A DNA stretch of 6,099 bases from Chloroflexota bacterium (GCA_030550075.1 JAUQQB010000183.1:1-6099), one strand, 5' to 3'. Positions 1 through 5,815 are shown, counted from the stretch's first letter. Translations and numbers: made by a program. The notes: generated by a model not told the origin, from the sequence alone.

Positions 1-33
1 CCCTCCCCACGGCCCTTTGGGCCGTGGGGAGGG
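1..33. repeat. Perfect GC-rich hairpin, left copy of a repeated pair
   Basis: The arm CCCTCCCCACGGCCC (1-15) is perfectly complementary to 19-33 across a TTT loop, giving a 15-bp stem. The same sequence recurs at 6071-6099 with loop TCT. It is followed by a G/A-rich tract rather than a T run, so it is not a classic + strand terminator. It could be a REP-like element or the terminator of a gene outside the window. A TACGC-type motif lies about 45 bases downstream (79-91), the order also seen around 5316-5390. Confidence 0.75.
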
Positions 34-78
34 GGGAGAAAGGGGGGTGGGGCCCTTCCGTCCCACCTTTAGAGCTTT

Positions 79-91
79 CAACGGCGTAACT
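79..91 (-). repeat. Copy of the AGTTACGCNGTTAACC repeat arm
   Basis: Read on the - strand this is AGTTACGCCGTTG, matching the core of the arms at 5372-5390 (AGTTACGCAGTTAACC) and 5894-5909 (AGTTACGCTGTTAACC). It lies downstream of the 1-33 hairpin, in the same hairpin-then-arm order as at 5316-5390. It may be the edge of a degenerate copy of a small repeat. Its role is unknown. Confidence 0.45.
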
Positions 92-188
92 CCTAAACCG
101 AACTTTGAATGAAAGAGAAGTTCAGACAGACCCGATTGGCAAATGCGGGCGATAGCATGCGAAACGCTCGGGTGAATTCTCTTCCGGC

Positions 189-194
189 GAGGTG
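189..194 (+). promoter_or_regulatory. Shine-Dalgarno that decides the cytochrome start
   Basis: GAGGTG ends only one base before the ATG at 196 but seven bases before the in-frame ATG at 202. The spacing therefore favours 202 as the start of the cytochrome gene. Confidence 0.6.
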
Positions 195-201
195 AATGTT
201 C

Positions 202-867
202 ATGCCAGCGCTCTCACCTGTTCAGATCACACTTTTGATCGTTGGGGTTCTTCTGGCCACTTTCATCCTGGGAGGCTTGCTGGCGATTTTAATGGTATGG
301 CTGACCCGGGAGGTCCAGGCCGTCTACGGGCAGGCTCCGACGACACCTGCGAAAGCGCCTGCGCCAGCGGCGGAGGCGGTGGCCGCTCCCGCTGTTCCCT
401 CCCAGCGAATCGGTCCATGGCCTTTTGTCATCAGCGGCCTTGCTTTCCTTGTGGTCCTGGCGGTGATTTTCTACCCAATGCCGCAGCCGCAGGCTTCCAC
501 CCCGGCTTCTTCCAATGTGGAAGGCAACACGCTCGCCTCGGTTCCATCCCCTGCTCCAGCTGTGGTGGCATTAAAGGGGAATCCTGAGAAAGGGAAGGAG
601 CTTTTTGCAGGCACATGTGCTTCGTGCCACGGGCCCGATGCGAAGGGATTGCCGGGGTTAGGCAAGGATATGACCACCAGCGAGTTCGTTCGGAAGCAGA
701 CCGATACCCAGTTGCTGGAATTCATCAAGAAGGGGCGCCCAGCGACGGACCCGGCGAACACCACGGGGGTAGATATGCCGCCGAAGGGCGGCAACCCGGC
801 CCTCACCGATCAGGATCTGGCGGATATCATCGCCTTCATCCGTACATTCAATCCGCATCAACCATAG
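202..867 (+). CDS. Membrane-anchored monohaem cytochrome c (class I)
   Basis: This 221-residue protein is a probable electron carrier tethered to the membrane. It has a hydrophobic segment at about residues 8-34, a Pro/Ala-rich linker, a second hydrophobic segment at about 75-92, and another Pro/Ser-rich linker. A single C-terminal haem domain follows, with CASCH at 139-143 for covalent haem binding and a probable axial Met192 in DMPPKGG. With two membrane segments, the N-terminus and haem domain should both face outward and the first linker the cytoplasm (inference). The domain ends in a typical LTDQDLADIIAFIRTF helix of mono-haem cytochromes c. The start at 202 was chosen for ribosome-binding-site spacing; 196 is the alternative and adds two residues. 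I see no convincing promoter upstream. No oxidase or quinol-oxidising complex genes are in view, so its redox partner cannot be named. The family is secure, the specific role is not. Confidence 0.9.
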   Translation: MPALSPVQITLLIVGVLLATFILGGLLAILMVWLTREVQAVYGQAPTTPAKAPAPAAEAVAAPAVPSQRIGPWPFVISGLAFLVVLAVIFYPMPQPQASTPASSNVEGNTLASVPSPAPAVVALKGNPEKGKELFAGTCASCHGPDAKGLPGLGKDMTTSEFVRKQTDTQLLEFIKKGRPATDPANTTGVDMPPKGGNPALTDQDLADIIAFIRTFNPHQP

Positions 868-992
868 GCTATTCGAACGGCCTGCGCCGCTGCAATAGGG
901 ATGAGGCGTGCCTCGTCCAGGCCTTTTCAAGGCGGTGAATCCATGTGGCGGTTTTAATTCGGCGGGCCGAACCGTTCATGCTTCCCTGGGGG
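868..992. other. Intergenic spacer after the cytochrome gene
   Basis: No gene is supported here. A short imperfect hairpin (899-906 pairing with 911-918, one G-U pair) is followed by a few Ts near 924-927 and might assist termination. The strong hairpin at 993-1037 is the better terminator candidate. Confidence 0.4.
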
Positions 993-1037
993 TTAGGGGC
1001 TGGGTGGGCCGCTGAGGGCGGCCCACCCAGCCCCTAA
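993..1037. terminator. Long 20-bp hairpin between cytochrome gene and tRNA
   Basis: Bases 993-1012 pair perfectly with 1018-1037 around a five-base loop (TGAGG). The outer pairs are TTA/TAA. Downstream is AACTTTCC, a poor T tract for the + strand. It most likely ends transcription from the cytochrome gene, or it is a GC-rich repeat related in style to the other long hairpins here. It insulates the tRNA promoter that follows. Confidence 0.6.
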
Positions 1038-1090
1038 AACTTTCCTGTCGGCCAGAGGATTGAAAAGCCCTAATGCCCTGCCCCTACCAG

Positions 1091-1119
1091 TTGTCAGGCC
1101 GATGAAATCTTGTTAAAAT
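1091..1119 (+). promoter_or_regulatory. Sigma-70-type promoter for tRNA-Arg
   Basis: TTGTCA (1091-1096) and TAAAAT (1114-1119) are separated by exactly 17 bases, each one mismatch from the consensus hexamer. Transcription would begin at about 1126, seven bases before the tRNA. This is the best promoter in the window, and the only one visible ahead of argS. Confidence 0.75.
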
Positions 1120-1132
1120 GTAACCAGCGAAC

Positions 1133-1210
1133 GCGCCCGTAGCTCAGCCTGGATAGAGCGTTGCCCTGCGGAGGCAAAGGTCGCAGGTTCAAATCCTGCC
1201 GGGCGCGCCA
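1133..1210 (+). tRNA. tRNA-Arg, anticodon GCG, CCA encoded
   Basis: A full cloverleaf can be drawn. The acceptor stem is GCGCCCG (1133-1139) with CGGGCGC (1200-1206), discriminator G1207 and encoded CCA (1208-1210). The D stem is GCTC/GAGC (1142-1145, 1156-1159). The anticodon stem is TTGCC/GGCAA (1161-1165, 1173-1177), with loop CTGCGGA and anticodon GCG at 1168-1170. The variable loop is five bases. The T arm is GCAGG-TTCAAAT-CCTGC (1183-1199). All stems are fully paired, so the gene looks functional. Anticodon GCG reads CGC, and CGU by wobble, both arginine. Most bacteria use an ACG (inosine) tRNA for these codons, so GCG is notable. The gene lies directly upstream of argS, whose product should charge it. 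Confidence 0.95.
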
Positions 1211-1219
1211 CGCATGTCC

Positions 1220-1254
1220 GCAGAGGCCGCCGATCGGCGGCCTCTGCTAATTTT
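1220..1254 (+). terminator. Palindromic terminator or attenuator between tRNA-Arg and argS
   Basis: Bases 1220-1231 pair perfectly with 1236-1247 across a GATC loop, a 12-bp GC-rich stem, followed by TAATTTTAT. This has the form of an intrinsic terminator placed ten bases after the tRNA 3' end. No promoter is visible between it and argS (start 1286), so argS probably depends on read-through. That makes it a candidate attenuator. It also shows that an upstream ATG at 1214, just after the tRNA, is an unlikely argS start, because the hairpin would be coding. Confidence 0.75.
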
Positions 1255-1285
1255 ATCCCCCGAACTCTGCTTACAGGGATCCACG

Positions 1286-3439
1286 ATGATTCTGGCGGCT
1301 TATCGAGAGTGGGCTTCCGAACAGGTTCGAGGGGCGCTGCAAGCCCTGGGCCTTCCACAGCCCCCAACGCTGGAATGGCGGGATCTCCCCTTCGCCTATA
1401 CCTGGGGCATGGCGACTCCCCTCGCGATGCAACTGGCCGCCCAGGAGAAAAAGACCCGCCCGGACCTGGACGTCCCGGCTCGAGCTCAGGAGATCGCCCA
1501 GCGCCTGGCAGAGCACCTCACCGGGATCCTGGAAGGTGATCCTCGCTTTCAGCGGGTGGAGGCGGTGCGGGGTTACCTCAATCTTTACTTCGATCCTTCT
1601 CAGGTCGCCCGTTCCATCATCGAGACGGTCCTTCGGGAAGGGCCAGCGTATGGCCACGGTGCCCCGAAGGGCGAGCGGGTGATGGTGGAATTCTCCCAGC
1701 CCAATACCCATAAAGCCTTCCACATTGGCCATCTCCGCAACGCCATCCTCGGCGATGCCCTCTCCCGTATCCTGGATTTCGCGGGTTTCGAGGTGATCCG
1801 CGCCAACTACCCCGGGGATATCGGGGCTCACGTGATCAAGTGCCTGTGGGGGTATCTCCGGTTTCATCGGGGGGAGGAACCAGCAGAACGGCGCGGTGCC
1901 TGGCTCGGCCAGATCTATGCCGAAGCGGAGGCCCGCCTGGGGGAGGCAGACGCTTACCGCCGGGAAGCAGTTCGATTTTTGCTGAACGCCTTTCGAGAAG
2001 AGGGGATCACTCCATGGGTGCAGGAGTTTCTCTTAAATCGCCTCTCGGAGGCCCTGGCAGCCCATGCCGCTTCCGGGTCGGTGGGTCAGAAGGACACCGC
2101 CATCCTGATCCGGGCGATGGCCACCGGGGAGCCTCCGGATCTCGATGCCATTGTGGATAAGGACTGGTTGTGGTCCCTCTGGGAAGCCATGGGTCGATGG
2201 CTGGAGGAGCTGGCGGAGAAGGCGCAGGGTCGGCGAGGCAAGAGCGGAGAAGCGGATCGTCAAGCGGTGACCGCCTTGCAGGCTCGTTATCAAGCCATCG
2301 GCCATCGCCCCGAGGAATGGAACTACGAAAAGGAAATCCGATCCCTCTTCGCCCGATGGGAGATGCGGGATCATGAACTGCTGGAGCTCTGGCAACGGAC
2401 CCGCGAGTGGAGCCTGGAGGAGTTCCGGCGGATCTATGAGGAGCTGGACATCACTTTTGATGTTTGGTTCTTTGAAAGCGAGGTGGAGGAGGAAGGGAAA
2501 CGGATCGTGGAGGAGCTGATCGCGAAGGGCATTGCCACGGACCTGCGTCCTCACGGCCCGGTGATTGTGGAGATCGACCGTCTGCTGGGGCAGGAAGGAA
2601 AAGAGGAATACCGGACCCTGGCGATCCTGCGCAGCGATGGGACCACCCTGTATTCCACCAAAGATCTGGCCCTGGCCAAGCGCAAATTCGAGGAATATCG
2701 CATCGATCGTTCGATCTACGTGGTCGATGTCCGCCAATCGCTCTACTTCAAGCAGATCTTCAAGATCCTGGAGCTATGGGGCTTCCCTCAGGCCAGCAAG
2801 TGCTACCACCTGGCCTATGAGATGGTGACCCTGCCGGGCGGGAAGATGTCCTCACGGGCGGGGACGGTCGTCCTCTATGAGGACTTCGCCGCGGAGGCCC
2901 GGGAGCGGGCGCGCCGGATTGTGGAGGAGAAGAACCCGGCGCTCCCGCCGGAGCAGAAGGCGCGGATCGCGGAGGCGGTGGCGAAGGGGGTGATGAAATA
3001 CAGCATGTTGAGCGTCGACAACAACAAGGTCATTGTCTTCGATTGGGACGCCGCGCTGAACCTGGAGGGGCAGACTGGCCCGTATTTGCAATATGCCCAT
3101 GCACGGGCCTGTCGGATCCTCGAGAAAGCGGAGACGCCGGTGCGGCTGGAGGGCGATCGCCTCTTCGAGACCCTGGAGCCACAGGAAGTCGCGCTGATCG
3201 AGGCCATCGCCGCCTTCCCGGATCTGGTCCAGGCGGCTGCGGAGCGCTACAAGCCTCTGTTAATCGCCAACTATGTCTTTGATCTGGCGAAAGCCTTCAA
3301 CGAATTCTACCGCGATTGCCCGGTGCTGACGGCACCCTCCCCCATTCGGGAAGGCCGGCTGGCCCTGGTCGCCGCAGCCCGTCAGACCCTGGCCAATGCC
3401 CTGCACCTCCTGGGAATCCCCGCGCCGGAGGTCCTCTAA
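1286..3439 (+). CDS. argS: Arginyl-tRNA synthetase (class I)
   Basis: This enzyme attaches arginine to tRNA-Arg in the cytoplasm using ATP. The 717-residue product starts with an N-terminal Add-1-like tRNA-binding domain (about 1-115). The catalytic Rossmann fold has HIGH at 146-149 and the KMSKS-type loop as KMSSR at 520-524. From about 595, at GQTGPYLQYAHARACRIL, the DALR-type helical anticodon-binding domain begins. Between GDIG (D178) and ELDITFDVW (D388) lie about 210 residues, roughly 90-100 more than I expect for this stretch. This explains a length well above the usual 550-600. The inserted part is charged, Trp-rich and helical in appearance. ATG 1286 is preferred, with a weak AGGGA ribosome site, because the in-frame ATG at 1214 would translate the terminator-like palindrome. 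The upstream neighbour is tRNA-Arg(GCG), its likely substrate. A strong terminator follows. Confidence 0.95.
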   Translation: MILAAYREWASEQVRGALQALGLPQPPTLEWRDLPFAYTWGMATPLAMQLAAQEKKTRPDLDVPARAQEIAQRLAEHLTGILEGDPRFQRVEAVRGYLNLYFDPSQVARSIIETVLREGPAYGHGAPKGERVMVEFSQPNTHKAFHIGHLRNAILGDALSRILDFAGFEVIRANYPGDIGAHVIKCLWGYLRFHRGEEPAERRGAWLGQIYAEAEARLGEADAYRREAVRFLLNAFREEGITPWVQEFLLNRLSEALAAHAASGSVGQKDTAILIRAMATGEPPDLDAIVDKDWLWSLWEAMGRWLEELAEKAQGRRGKSGEADRQAVTALQARYQAIGHRPEEWNYEKEIRSLFARWEMRDHELLELWQRTREWSLEEFRRIYEELDITFDVWFFESEVEEEGKRIVEELIAKGIATDLRPHGPVIVEIDRLLGQEGKEEYRTLAILRSDGTTLYSTKDLALAKRKFEEYRIDRSIYVVDVRQSLYFKQIFKILELWGFPQASKCYHLAYEMVTLPGGKMSSRAGTVVLYEDFAAEARERARRIVEEKNPALPPEQKARIAEAVAKGVMKYSMLSVDNNKVIVFDWDAALNLEGQTGPYLQYAHARACRILEKAETPVRLEGDRLFETLEPQEVALIEAIAAFPDLVQAAAERYKPLLIANYVFDLAKAFNEFYRDCPVLTAPSPIREGRLALVAAARQTLANALHLLGIPAPEVL

Positions 3440-3487
3440 GGAGGGCGTTCGATCCATTAGACTTGCTGCGCCATTGCGGTGAGGGGC

Positions 3488-3540
3488 TTTTCAGGGCCGG
3501 GAAGGCCACTGAAGGGGGCCTTCCCGGCCCTGAAAATTTT
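3488..3540. terminator. Bidirectional rho-independent terminator after argS
   Basis: Bases 3488-3507 pair perfectly with 3517-3536 (20 bp, nine-base loop). The stem base is TTTT/AAAA, followed by TTTT at 3537-3540. It begins 48 bases after the argS stop codon. Its symmetry would also stop transcription coming leftward from the - strand gene remnant next to it. Confidence 0.85.
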
Positions 3541-3733
3541 GGCTCACAAAAGAAGCAAGTGCTTTGCGCGCTTCACTGATATTAAGTTGATGGCTGACAT
3601 CGAAGGATACATGTGGACGGTAGCCACCATCAAGCATAGATGAACTGATTCCAGCCTCAGCAATTACCTTCCAAGCACGACGAACGCTCTCTTCAGCTAC
3701 AGCAGCAAAGTATAGCTCAACAGCAAAGGCCAT
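3541..3733 (-). pseudogene. N-terminal remnant of 2'-5' RNA ligase / LigT-like phosphoesterase
   Basis: On the - strand from ATG at 3733 the translation begins MAFAVELYFAAVAEESV and contains RPHVS (H41, S43). This resembles the first half of 2H phosphoesterase/2'-5' RNA ligase proteins, with their first His-x-Ser/Thr motif. Family members are about 170-190 residues and need a second H-x-T/S motif. Here the recognisable part stops after about 65 residues and the frame runs into the argS terminator stem, so the C-terminal half and second motif are absent. The IS left end lies five bases upstream of the start codon, and no Shine-Dalgarno sequence is visible, so the promoter and ribosome site have probably also been cut off. 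It is very likely non-functional. The family call rests on my recognition of the N-terminus, not on a search. Confidence 0.65.
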
Positions 3734-3738
3734 ACGTT

Positions 3739-3793
3739 TGTAAGGTCTTGTAAAGTTATACCCTTTGTCGTCTTGTAAAGTCGTACCTTAACA
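3739..3793 (+). repeat. IS left inverted end with three TGTAA sites
   Basis: TGTAA begins at 3739, 3749 and 3774. The last two start TGTAAAGTTATACC and TGTAAAGTCGTACC, a direct repeat with a 25-base period. Over 55 bases it matches the complement of 5202-5256 at 45 positions. The repeated units are probable transposase-binding sites. Confidence 0.8.
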
Positions 3794-3855
3794 GTTGCGC
3801 ATTGCCATACCCCTTTTCGGACATCTCGGGTATGCTTCTGGGAGCTCTCCCGAGC

Positions 3856-3865
3856 AAAGGAGGTG
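3856..3865 (+). promoter_or_regulatory. Strong Shine-Dalgarno for the transposase
   Basis: AAAGGAGGTG sits four bases before ATG 3870 and is close to the full anti-Shine-Dalgarno complement. It fixes the start at 3870 rather than the in-frame ATG at 3795, which lies almost inside the IS end and has no ribosome site. Confidence 0.85.
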
Positions 3866-3869
3866 TCCA

Positions 3870-5207
3870 ATGGGACGACGCGAACCCCTGACCGAGCAGG
3901 AGAGGGAGCGCATTTACCAGGCCAAGTTGGAGGGGAAAACGCTGGAAACCATCGCCGTTGAGATCGGATGCTCCCTCTCCTGTGCCCGTAAGTGGTGGCG
4001 GAGAGGGCGAGACGAAGGGCGGAAAGGACTTCAGAACCGACCTCAGGAGCCCATTCGGCAAGGCCCTCTCCGCCGCTTTGTGCCTCAGGTCGCCGAGGCG
4101 GCCCTCGCCCTGAAACGTCGTCATCCCCGTTGGGGCCCCGACCGGATACTGGCCGGACTGCGCACCGATCCGAGCCTCCAGGGACTCCCGTTGCCGAGCC
4201 GAATCCGTCTGGCCGTCTTCTTCCGGGAGCGGTGTCCGGAGTGCGTGGCGAAACGGATGCCCCGCTCAACCAGAAACCCGCCACCCCTAAAGGCCACCGG
4301 TGTCCACGAGGTCTGGCAATTGGACATCCAGGAAGGCGTTCGCCTGGAGGACGGAACCCCTGCATCCATCTGCAACATTCGGGACTCGGTGGGGGCGGTG
4401 ATGATCGCCAGTCGGGCCTTTGCTGTCCAAACCGACCACCACTGGCGTAAACTGCGGTGGACCGAGGTACAGCGGGTTCTGCGAGAAGGGTTCACCGAGT
4501 GGCAAACCTTGCCCGACAGCGTGATGACGGATAACGAACTGACCCTGACGGGCAGTCCGACGGACCCCTTTCCCAGCCTGCTGACCCTGTGGCGGGTCGG
4601 TCTGGGCATTCGTCACCGGTGCATTCGTCCTCACCGGCCCACGGACCAGGCCCAGGTGGAGCGGAACCACCGCACGTTGAGCAACTTCGCCCTCGGTGAG
4701 GCGGGCCGCACCAACCTGAGCGCGCTTCAGCAAACCCTGGACCAGGAACGGGTCCTCCACAATATGTACTTTCCCTCTCGGGCCAGCGATGGTGGAGGGC
4801 GACCGCCGTTGGAGGCCCACCCACAACTCCTTCACCCTCGCCGTCCCTACCGACTGGAGTGGGAACTGGCTCTCTTTGACCTCCGGCGAGTCTACGACTA
4901 CCTGGCGACCTTTACCTTCCAGCGCCGGGTGAGTACAGCCGGTCAGGTGAGCCTGGGCAGCCAGGTCTACTCGGTGGGACGGGCTTGGGCCAGGCAGAGC
5001 CTCCTGGTCCGGTTTGACCCCCGGCGGAGGGAGTGGGTCTTCTATCGGGAGGAAGAGGGGGGAGCAGGAGATGGCCCGTTGCTCGCCCAAAGGGCTGGAT
5101 GTGGAAACCCCGACGAGTCTGAAGCCGGACACCCTCTCTCTTCCCGTTCCGGTCCAGTTGACCCTCCCCTGCTTCATCTAAAGGGCGCAGGATTGCGAGA
5201 TTGTTAA
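3870..5207 (+). CDS. IS481-like DDE transposase, C-terminus probably frameshifted
   Basis: This is the transposase of the surrounding IS, acting by cut and joining of the element ends. Residues about 1-55 form a helix-turn-helix (ETIAVEIGCSLSCARKWW). A linker with RRHPRWGPDRIL follows, then an integrase core with probable catalytic D152 (WQLDIQ), D221 (VMTDNE) and E264 (QVERNHRT). The last spacing is about 42 residues, slightly more than the classical 35. A C-terminal beta-rich domain (VYSVGRAWARQSLLVRF) resembles those of related integrases. As read, the protein is 445 residues, but the tail after about residue 398 is low-complexity. It follows a run of six Gs (5057-5062), and its stop lies inside the IS right end. 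The +1 frame after that run gives a more natural tail, containing KGLDVETPTSLKPDTLSLPV, and stops at 5179-5181, before the inverted repeat. One base has probably been gained, so activity is uncertain. Confidence 0.85.
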   Translation: MGRREPLTEQERERIYQAKLEGKTLETIAVEIGCSLSCARKWWRRGRDEGRKGLQNRPQEPIRQGPLRRFVPQVAEAALALKRRHPRWGPDRILAGLRTDPSLQGLPLPSRIRLAVFFRERCPECVAKRMPRSTRNPPPLKATGVHEVWQLDIQEGVRLEDGTPASICNIRDSVGAVMIASRAFAVQTDHHWRKLRWTEVQRVLREGFTEWQTLPDSVMTDNELTLTGSPTDPFPSLLTLWRVGLGIRHRCIRPHRPTDQAQVERNHRTLSNFALGEAGRTNLSALQQTLDQERVLHNMYFPSRASDGGGRPPLEAHPQLLHPRRPYRLEWELALFDLRRVYDYLATFTFQRRVSTAGQVSLGSQVYSVGRAWARQSLLVRFDPRRREWVFYREEEGGAGDGPLLAQRAGCGNPDESEAGHPLSSRSGPVDPPLLHLKGAGLRDC

Positions 5208-5256
5208 GGTATGACTTTACAAGACCGCAAGGGGTACGAAATTACAAGCACTTACA
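5202..5256 (-). repeat. IS right inverted end with three TGTAA sites
   Basis: Read on the - strand, TGTAA begins at 5256, 5246 and 5221, the same 10- and 25-base spacing as the left end. The inner unit, CTTGTAAAGTCATACC, differs from the left copy at one base. The transposase stop codon as read in the uncorrected frame (5207) falls within this repeat. Confidence 0.8.
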
Positions 5257-5258
5257 GG

Positions 5259-5390
5259 ACTTACGCAGTTGATCACTATCCATATGGAGGTCAAGGGGCC
5301 CCTCCCCCTCTTTATGTTTGGGCTGGGACGGGCGCCGAAGGTGCCCGTCCCAGCCCAAACAACCCAGGAGGGAAGGTTAACTGCGTAACT
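5259..5390. repeat. MITE/REP-like element with TACGC arms around a hairpin
   Basis: The left arm ACTTACGCAGTTGATC (5259-5274) and the complement of the right arm, AGTTACGCAGTTAACC (5375-5390), match at 13 of 16 positions. They enclose the long hairpin 5316-5360 and the palindrome AGGGGCCCCT (5294-5303). There is no coding capacity. At about 130 bases with inverted ends, it looks like a small non-autonomous mobile or REP-type repeat. The right arm recurs inverted at 5891-5912. It starts two bases from the IS right end. Confidence 0.6.
5316..5360. repeat. 21-bp hairpin with GAA loop inside the MITE-like element
   Basis: Bases 5316-5336 pair with 5340-5360, with one G-T pair (5334/5342) and a GAA loop. 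It is followed by ACAACCC rather than Ts, so intrinsic termination is doubtful. Its core GGGACGGGCGCCGAAGG closely resembles the - strand reading of the hairpin at 5958-5992. Confidence 0.75.
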
Positions 5391-5395
5391 TCTTC

Positions 5396-5401
5396 TATAA
5401 T
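5396..5401 (+). promoter_or_regulatory. Perfect TATAAT -10 box ahead of the winged-helix gene
   Basis: TATAAT lies six bases after the right arm of the repeat. No good -35 hexamer sits 16-18 bases upstream; the region is GAAGGTTAAC, part of the repeat arm. If active, it would start transcription near 5408 and give a leader of about 77 bases for the gene at 5485. The repeat arm could act as the upstream promoter element or as an operator. Confidence 0.5.
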
Positions 5402-5473
5402 AGAAAACGAACACGATAGGGAACAATCTATCGCCTCTCGAGCCGACTACAGGCGTCTGTCTCTTCGGTGCCC

Positions 5474-5480
5474 AGAGGTG
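5474..5480 (+). promoter_or_regulatory. Shine-Dalgarno for the winged-helix gene
   Basis: AGAGGTG lies four bases before ATG 5485 and supports that start. The surrounding AGGTGTCCNATGG is the same as at the transposase start. Confidence 0.7.
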
Positions 5481-5484
5481 TCCC

Positions 5485-5712
5485 ATGGCGGTGACGGCAT
5501 TCAGCGAGGCGGAGCGGAAGATTCTGATCTACCTGCGGGACCACCGAGGATATCATAGCCCTTACACCATCGCTCGGGATCTGGCCATGAACCCCCGGGA
5601 TGTCATCCGGATTCTGGAGGAGCTCTCCGCCCGGGGGCTGGTACGCCAGAGCCTGGCCAACCCGGTTTACGGCATCACCGATCAGGGGCGGGCCGCCATT
5701 GGGGAGAGCTGA
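5485..5712 (+). CDS. Small winged helix-turn-helix protein
   Basis: This 75-residue protein is almost entirely one winged-helix domain. A first helix (about 6-20, SEAERKILIYLRDH) is followed by YTIARDLAMNPRDVIRILEELSARGLV (26-53), the typical helix-turn-helix with its recognition helix. A wing then ends in VYGITDQGRAAIGE, the usual close of MarR/ArsR/PhiH1-repressor-like folds. It has no sensor or oligomerisation domain and no cysteine or histidine metal site, so the ligand, if any, cannot be inferred. It is probably a DNA-binding regulator. It stands alone between repeat copies and a gene-free region. A clear ribosome site and a TATAAT box upstream suggest it is expressed. Its target is unknown; the flanking inverted TACGC repeats are a speculative candidate. 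Confidence 0.8.
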   Translation: MAVTAFSEAERKILIYLRDHRGYHSPYTIARDLAMNPRDVIRILEELSARGLVRQSLANPVYGITDQGRAAIGES

Positions 5713-5815
5713 CGGGACCTCCCTGGGTGGCGATTCAGGACCCGCAGTGGGGAAGGCAGACAGGGATGAGCCGGCCTTCGCTCATTCCCGCATCTATGGG
5801 GATTGTTTTTGTAGG

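Larger units (their letters stand above)
3739..5256 (+). mobile_element. IS481-like insertion sequence, 1518 bp
   Basis: The element has one DDE transposase gene between 55-bp imperfect inverted ends (3739-3793 and 5202-5256). Both ends begin 5'-TGTAAG, in line with the TGT termini of the IS481 family. The outermost ten bases match at eight positions, which supports these boundaries over an inner TGTAA at 3749. The flanks CATACGTT (left) and GGACTTAC (right) show no target duplication, so the copy may be old or one side rearranged. It sits between the truncated RNA-ligase gene and a MITE-like repeat. The family name is by similarity of transposase layout and termini, not by a database match. 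Confidence 0.8.

Noticed and set aside
100..123. Inverted repeat GAACTT/AAGTTC upstream of the cytochrome gene
   Set aside because: Six-base arms with a 12-base gap are expected by chance and no promoter is positioned around them.
1214..1285. In-frame upstream ATG that would extend ArgRS by 24 residues
   Set aside because: It starts three bases after the tRNA CCA, has no ribosome site, and would translate the terminator-like palindrome at 1220-1247.
2033..2737. - strand open frame (234 codons) inside argS
   Set aside because: It is antisense to conserved ArgRS sequence, with no ribosome site or family resemblance.
3795..3869. In-frame upstream ATG that would extend the transposase by 25 residues
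   Set aside because: It lies immediately inside the IS terminal repeat without a ribosome site, whereas ATG 3870 has a near-perfect Shine-Dalgarno sequence.
3697..4365. - strand open frame (222 codons) across the IS left end
   Set aside because: It crosses the IS boundary and inverted repeat, is Arg/Pro/Gly-rich and has no recognisable motif.
4287..5177. Long - strand open frame (296 codons) opposite the transposase
   Set aside because: It is antisense to a clear DDE transposase. The translation shows no domain and reflects GC-rich codon bias.
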